This document shows positions 24,339 through 27,625 of a DNA stretch of 27,625 nucleotides, piece after piece. This DNA comes from Bacteroidales bacterium M5 (GTDB taxonomy: Bacteria; Bacteroidota; Bacteroidia; Bacteroidales; Muribaculaceae). Under the pieces are notes generated by a model that searched no databases, was not told the origin of the DNA, and saw only the letters and a program-made list of their open reading frames with translations. A program made the translations under genes and the position numbers. The stretch spans positions 1 to 27,625 of the forward strand of contig LUJP01000117.1 of the NCBI GenBank assembly GCA_001689535.1, given 5' to 3'. The stretch's first letter is position 1. Every line of letters begins with the position of its first letter.

Positions 24339-26393
24339 GTGAAAGTCTGTATTACTGAGAAACCTAGCGTTGCAAAAGACATAGCAGCTATACTTGGAGC
24401 CAATGATCGGCGGGATGGTTTTTACGAAGGAAACGGCTACCGTGTGACCTGGACCTATGGACATTTATGCTGTCTGAAAGAGCCTTCGGATTATACTGAA
24501 TGCTGGAAACGTTGGAGCCTGTCCGTGTTGCCGATGATTCCGCCTCGGTTTGGCATTAAGCTGATAGATCAGCAGAGCATAAAGCGGCAATTTGACGTTA
24601 TAAAGAAATTGGTTTCCGAGGCGGATCTTGTGATAAACTGTGGTGATGCCGGACAGGAAGGAGAGCTTATCCAGCGTTGGGTTATGCAGAAGGCGGGGAT
24701 TAAATGTCCTGTTGAACGCCTTTGGATCTCCTCACTCACAGACGACGCTATAAAAGAAGGTTTTAAAGACCTCAAACCGGAATCGGATTACAAAAATCTT
24801 TACCTTGCAGGCTTATCAAGGGCCATCGGCGATTGGATTTTGGGAATGAATGCCACCCGTCTTTATTCCATAAAATATTCCGAACCGGGCAAGGTATTGT
24901 CCGTAGGAAGGGTTCAGACGCCCACGCTTGCCATGGTTGTGCAGCGAGAACTTGAGATCCGTAATTTCAAGCCCGAAAATTATTGGGAGATAAAGACAGC
25001 GTACCGTGATGTCACATTCAATTCTTCCAAAGGTCGGTATGACAACGAGGAGCAGGCAAAAGCAGTACTGGAGGAAATAAAAGCCATGCCGCTTGAAATC
25101 ACGGATGTATCCCAGAAAGACGGCCGTGAGGCTCCTCCAAGATTGTTTGATCTCACATCTCTGCAAGTTGAATGCAACAAGAGATGGGGGTGGACGGCGG
25201 AAGAATCTCTAGCTCTTATTCAAAGACTGTACGAAAAAAAGGTCACAACATATCCTCGAGTAGATACGACATACCTTACGGATGATATCTATCCTAAGGT
25301 TCCTGAAATACTTAGGAAACTGACTCCGTATTCCAATCTTACCGCCCCCATATTAACCAAGAAAATTTTAAAAAGGAAGAAGGTTTTTGATAACTCAAAA
25401 GTAACCGATCATCATGCAATCATTCCCACAGGTCAGTCACCAGAAATTCTTCAGGGCAATGAGAAACGGATGTTTCACCTTATAGCCTTACGATTCATCG
25501 CAGCCTTTTATCCAGACTGCATCTTTTCCACCACAACTGTAATGGCCAAGGTAGGCAAATTTGAATTCAAGGCCACCGGAAAGGTTATCAAGGAACCCGG
25601 GTGGAGAGCGCTCTTCACCAACGAGAAAGCCGCCGTTGGCGAAGATGGAGAAGAATCGATTATGCCTGATTTCAAGAAAGGGGAGAGTGGACCTCATTCT
25701 CCTGCATTGCTCACACGTCAGACTCAGCCTCCGAAATTCTTCACGGAAGGTACGCTACTTAGGGCAATGGAAAGTGCGGGGAAAACAGTTGACGATGAAG
25801 AACTTCGTGATGCCTTGAAAGAAAATGGAATCGGACGCCCGTCTACCCGAGCTGCAATCATAGAGACTCTGTTCAAACGAGGCTATCTGATACGAGAAAA
25901 AAAGAATATTCATGCCAGTAATGCCGGTATTGCACTTATATCCCTTATTAAGGAGGAACTTCTTAAGAGCGCTAAATTGACCGGTCTCTGGGAGAACAAA
26001 CTGAGAAAGATTGAACGAGGCGAATATAATGCCGAAGAGTTTTTAGATGAGCTCAAAAGTATGATTGAAATAATTGTACATGACGTTATGTCCGACCCTG
26101 AAAACAGAAGAATCATCACACGCACTCCAATTTCAGAACCGGCACCGGAAAACTCTAAGAAGGCCAAAAGCGTTAAACCAAAGGCCGAAAAGCCCAAGAC
26201 CCCAAGAATTACAAAACTTGAACAAGTCAAATGCCCGAAATGTGGAGAGGGTCATATATTAAAAGGGCGGAAAGCCTTCGGGTGCAGCCGTTATGCACAA
26301 GGATGTTCAATGACTCTTCCTTTTGAGTTATATCCTGCCAATCTTTCTCCCACCAGACTAAATACTCTTATAAAAAAACAGTATAAGGCATGA
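24339..26393 (+). CDS. topB: DNA topoisomerase III (TopB type)
   Basis: 684 aa type IA topoisomerase that passes single strands and helps resolve recombination and replication intermediates, often with RecQ. GTG start at 24339 gives the family N-terminus MKVCITEKPSVAK (Glu7). Active-site Tyr305 lies in TTYPRVDT. The TOPRIM acidic motif reads GDAGQEGE: Asp103 and Glu107 are present but the second Asp (E. coli Asp105) is Gly105. A lysine- and proline-rich linker (about 595-625) leads to a C-terminal four-cysteine zinc ribbon (CPKCGEGH...GCSRYAQGC). The core location, without transfer genes, argues for the chromosomal copy and not a conjugative-element copy. Confidence 0.95.
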   Translation: MKVCITEKPSVAKDIAAILGANDRRDGFYEGNGYRVTWTYGHLCCLKEPSDYTECWKRWSLSVLPMIPPRFGIKLIDQQSIKRQFDVIKKLVSEADLVINCGDAGQEGELIQRWVMQKAGIKCPVERLWISSLTDDAIKEGFKDLKPESDYKNLYLAGLSRAIGDWILGMNATRLYSIKYSEPGKVLSVGRVQTPTLAMVVQRELEIRNFKPENYWEIKTAYRDVTFNSSKGRYDNEEQAKAVLEEIKAMPLEITDVSQKDGREAPPRLFDLTSLQVECNKRWGWTAEESLALIQRLYEKKVTTYPRVDTTYLTDDIYPKVPEILRKLTPYSNLTAPILTKKILKRKKVFDNSKVTDHHAIIPTGQSPEILQGNEKRMFHLIALRFIAAFYPDCIFSTTTVMAKVGKFEFKATGKVIKEPGWRALFTNEKAAVGEDGEESIMPDFKKGESGPHSPALLTRQTQPPKFFTEGTLLRAMESAGKTVDDEELRDALKENGIGRPSTRAAIIETLFKRGYLIREKKNIHASNAGIALISLIKEELLKSAKLTGLWENKLRKIERGEYNAEEFLDELKSMIEIIVHDVMSDPENRRIITRTPISEPAPENSKKAKSVKPKAEKPKTPRITKLEQVKCPKCGEGHILKGRKAFGCSRYAQGCSMTLPFELYPANLSPTRLNTLIKKQYKA

Positions 26394-26911
26394 AAACAGA
26401 AGAAGAGATGCTTCCTGTATTGGATGAAGAAGGCAATGTTACGGGAAAAGCTCCGAGAAGTTTGTGCCATTCCCGTAGCGGAATTCTTCATCCTGTAGTG
26501 CATCTTCATATAATCAAAAGCGACCGAAGCGGTCTGTTGCTTCAAAAAAGAGCATTAACGAAACTGATTCAACCTGGGAAATGGGACACCTCAGTTGGCG
26601 GTCATGTAAGCTTCGGAGAAGAGATTGCAGAAGCATTAAGGCGAGAAGCTGCTGAAGAAGCTTCTCTTACCTCATTTAATCCTCTTTCCCTGACGTCCTA
26701 TAAATTTGAAAGCGATATCGAGAGAGAACTTATAAACTGTTTTGCATGCATTGCTCCGATAGATTATGTCCCGGTAGCCGAAAAAGGAGAGGCCGATTCC
26801 CTTAGATTCTGGCCATGGCAGGAAATAGAGGAAGCTTTAGGCAAAGATATTTTTACGCCTAATTTTGAACAGGAATATCAAAAGATTCAGCATCTCTTAA
26901 AGGATATTTAG
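26390..26911 (+). CDS. Nudix hydrolase
   Basis: 173 aa. The Nudix box GHVSFGEEIAEALRREAAEEAS matches Gx5Ex7REUxEExGU except that the last Gly is Ser. N-terminal LPVLDEEGNVTGKAPRSLCH and WDTSVGGHV resemble the IDI/YfcD-like Nudix group (isopentenyl-diphosphate-isomerase-like fold). These cleave nucleoside diphosphate-linked substrates; the actual substrate is unknown. The start overlaps the topB stop (ATGA). No signal peptide, so cytosolic. Confidence 0.9.
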   Translation: MKTEEEMLPVLDEEGNVTGKAPRSLCHSRSGILHPVVHLHIIKSDRSGLLLQKRALTKLIQPGKWDTSVGGHVSFGEEIAEALRREAAEEASLTSFNPLSLTSYKFESDIERELINCFACIAPIDYVPVAEKGEADSLRFWPWQEIEEALGKDIFTPNFEQEYQKIQHLLKDI

Positions 26912-26913
26912 CC

Positions 26914-27117
26914 ATGGTGTTTTGTTCTTTAGATATCAATGATATCCTTCAGGGTGGGGGTGTAATTCTTGCTTTAGCCTTATGTATTGGCTGGATAGTT
27001 AGAAAAGTATTTTTAAGCAAAAATAAAAAAGGGAGCTGTTGCTCTGACGAAAAATACCAGAAAGAAGATGACGGCTGCAATGGCTGTCCTCTTTCAGACA
27101 ATTGCGGAAAACATTAA
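26914..27117 (+). CDS. Small Cys-rich membrane protein, FeoB-associated type
   Basis: 67 aa: a short N-terminus, one membrane helix (about residues 16-31), then a basic turn and a Cys-rich tail (CC, C-N-G-C, C in the last 27 residues). This is the layout of the FeoB-associated Cys-rich membrane protein family, usually encoded beside the ferrous iron transporter FeoB. Here no feoA or feoB is in view, so the role is unclear. It begins 2 nt after the Nudix stop and ends 11 nt before the FKBP gene. Confidence 0.75.
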   Translation: MVFCSLDINDILQGGGVILALALCIGWIVRKVFLSKNKKGSCCSDEKYQKEDDGCNGCPLSDNCGKH

Positions 27118-27128
27118 TCGGTGAATTT

Positions 27129-27527
27129 ATGGCTAAGAAGGAATATGTAGAAGCAAATAGGCGATGGTTAGAGGATAAAGCCAAAGAAGCTGGTGTCAAG
27201 CCGTTGGATAAAGGCATTCTTTACAAAGTTATCAAGAAGGGAAATGCGTTATCGCAAAAGCCGAACCGGGGAAGTGTTGTAACAGTACACTACACTGGAA
27301 AAACAATAAATGGCCGATCTTTTGATTCAAGCCGTGGCGGAGTAGCTCCTGCTTTTCGGCTCAGGGACCTTATTCCCGGATGGATAATAGCGTTGCAGCA
27401 GATGTGTCCTGGCGACAGATGGGAAGTCTATATCCCGGCTGAACAAGGATATGGAAAGAGTAATCAACCCGGAATTCCAGGCGGTTCAACTCTTATTTTT
27501 GACATTGAATTATTAGCTGTTAACTAA
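27129..27527 (+). CDS. FKBP-type peptidyl-prolyl cis-trans isomerase
   Basis: 132 aa from ATG 27129; an upstream TTG at 27102 would overlap the previous gene. After a charged helical start (about 1-30) comes one FKBP domain: VTVHYTGKTINGRSFDSS, FRLRDLIPGWIIALQQM, WEVYIPAEQGYG and the terminal STLIFDIELL. Most ligand-pocket residues (Tyr, Phe, Asp, Trp, Tyr) are present. No signal peptide, so cytosolic, unlike many FkpA/Mip proteins. It catalyses proline isomerisation in protein folding. It is the last gene of the run, followed by a terminator. Confidence 0.93.
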   Translation: MAKKEYVEANRRWLEDKAKEAGVKPLDKGILYKVIKKGNALSQKPNRGSVVTVHYTGKTINGRSFDSSRGGVAPAFRLRDLIPGWIIALQQMCPGDRWEVYIPAEQGYGKSNQPGIPGGSTLIFDIELLAVN

Positions 27528-27546
27528 GGTCGGCATTAAAAAGCAT

Positions 27547-27591
27547 GAGTGGCTGTGTCGTAATTCGGTTTCTACGGCGCAGCCTCTTTTT
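27547..27591 (+). terminator. Terminator after the FKBP gene
   Basis: 11-bp stem (27551-27561 with 27574-27584, two G-U pairs), 12-nt loop, then CTTTTTAT. It ends the dsbD-to-FKBP gene run. Nothing further is seen in the last 34 bases. Confidence 0.8.
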
Positions 27592-27625
27592 ATAAGCTGC
27601 TGTAAAACACAAAACAAAGCCCTGA

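Noticed and set aside
24339..26393. TopB as sign of a conjugative element
   Set aside because: No mobilisation, transfer or integrase genes are in the window; neighbours are core genes.

Overview
The window reads as chromosomal core DNA of a gut-type Bacteroidales bacterium (phylum Bacteroidota), with Muribaculaceae as my best guess. The support is: promoters of the Bacteroidota form TTTG-N19/20-TAnnTTTG in front of many genes with almost no Shine-Dalgarno sequences, a GH92 lipoprotein mannosidase, the clpP-clpX-recQ order, a VGY-type ClpX loop, and a TopB with a DAGQEGE TOPRIM motif. No phage, IS element, integrase or CRISPR array is visible. No gene-free stretch exceeds about 200 bases.

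Layout. 1-1800: a small protein at the left edge, then trigger factor (tig) with its own promoter and terminator. 1865-4227: a promoter and one GH92 alpha-mannosidase lipoprotein, placed between tig and clpP. 4255-9234: clpP, clpX, recQ and an ftsE without ftsX, all on + with short gaps. 9220-11774: aspartate kinase and diaminopimelate decarboxylase (lysine branch), closed by a perfect 23-bp hairpin that also serves the convergent operon. 11864-14183 on the minus strand: a 78-aa protein, agmatine deiminase (aguA) and N-carbamoylputrescine amidase (aguB), making putrescine from agmatine. 14215-16649: a DUF4136-like lipoprotein, a secreted alpha/beta hydrolase and an iron-type superoxide dismutase. 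16687-20297: a three-gene cassette of alpha/beta hydrolase, a membrane-anchored Mur ligase and a D-Ala-D-Ala-ligase-like ATP-grasp enzyme. 20348-20520: tRNA-Thr(CGT) with promoter and terminator. 20580-27591: a probable long operon of a stand-alone DsbD N-domain protein, full DsbD, MazG, a small exported protein, topoisomerase III, a Nudix hydrolase, a FeoB-associated-type Cys-rich membrane protein and an FKBP isomerase, ending in a terminator.

Most of this is housekeeping: protein folding and turnover (Tig, ClpXP, FKBP, DsbD), DNA maintenance (RecQ, TopB, MazG), amino-acid and polyamine synthesis, and oxidative-stress defence. The part most likely to be an undescribed system is the cassette at 16.7-20.3 kb. 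Its Mur ligase has lost the N-terminal UDP-MurNAc-binding domain in favour of about five membrane helices and ends in ENDLPD instead of the usual MurF tail. It is encoded beside a Ddl-type dipeptide ligase and a serine hydrolase. This suggests attachment of a D-amino-acid dipeptide (or similar) to a membrane acceptor rather than ordinary MurF chemistry.

Three starts were moved downstream of the longest open frame (hydrolase at 16718, mazG at 23097, FKBP at 27129) on promoter position, start codon type and family N-termini.
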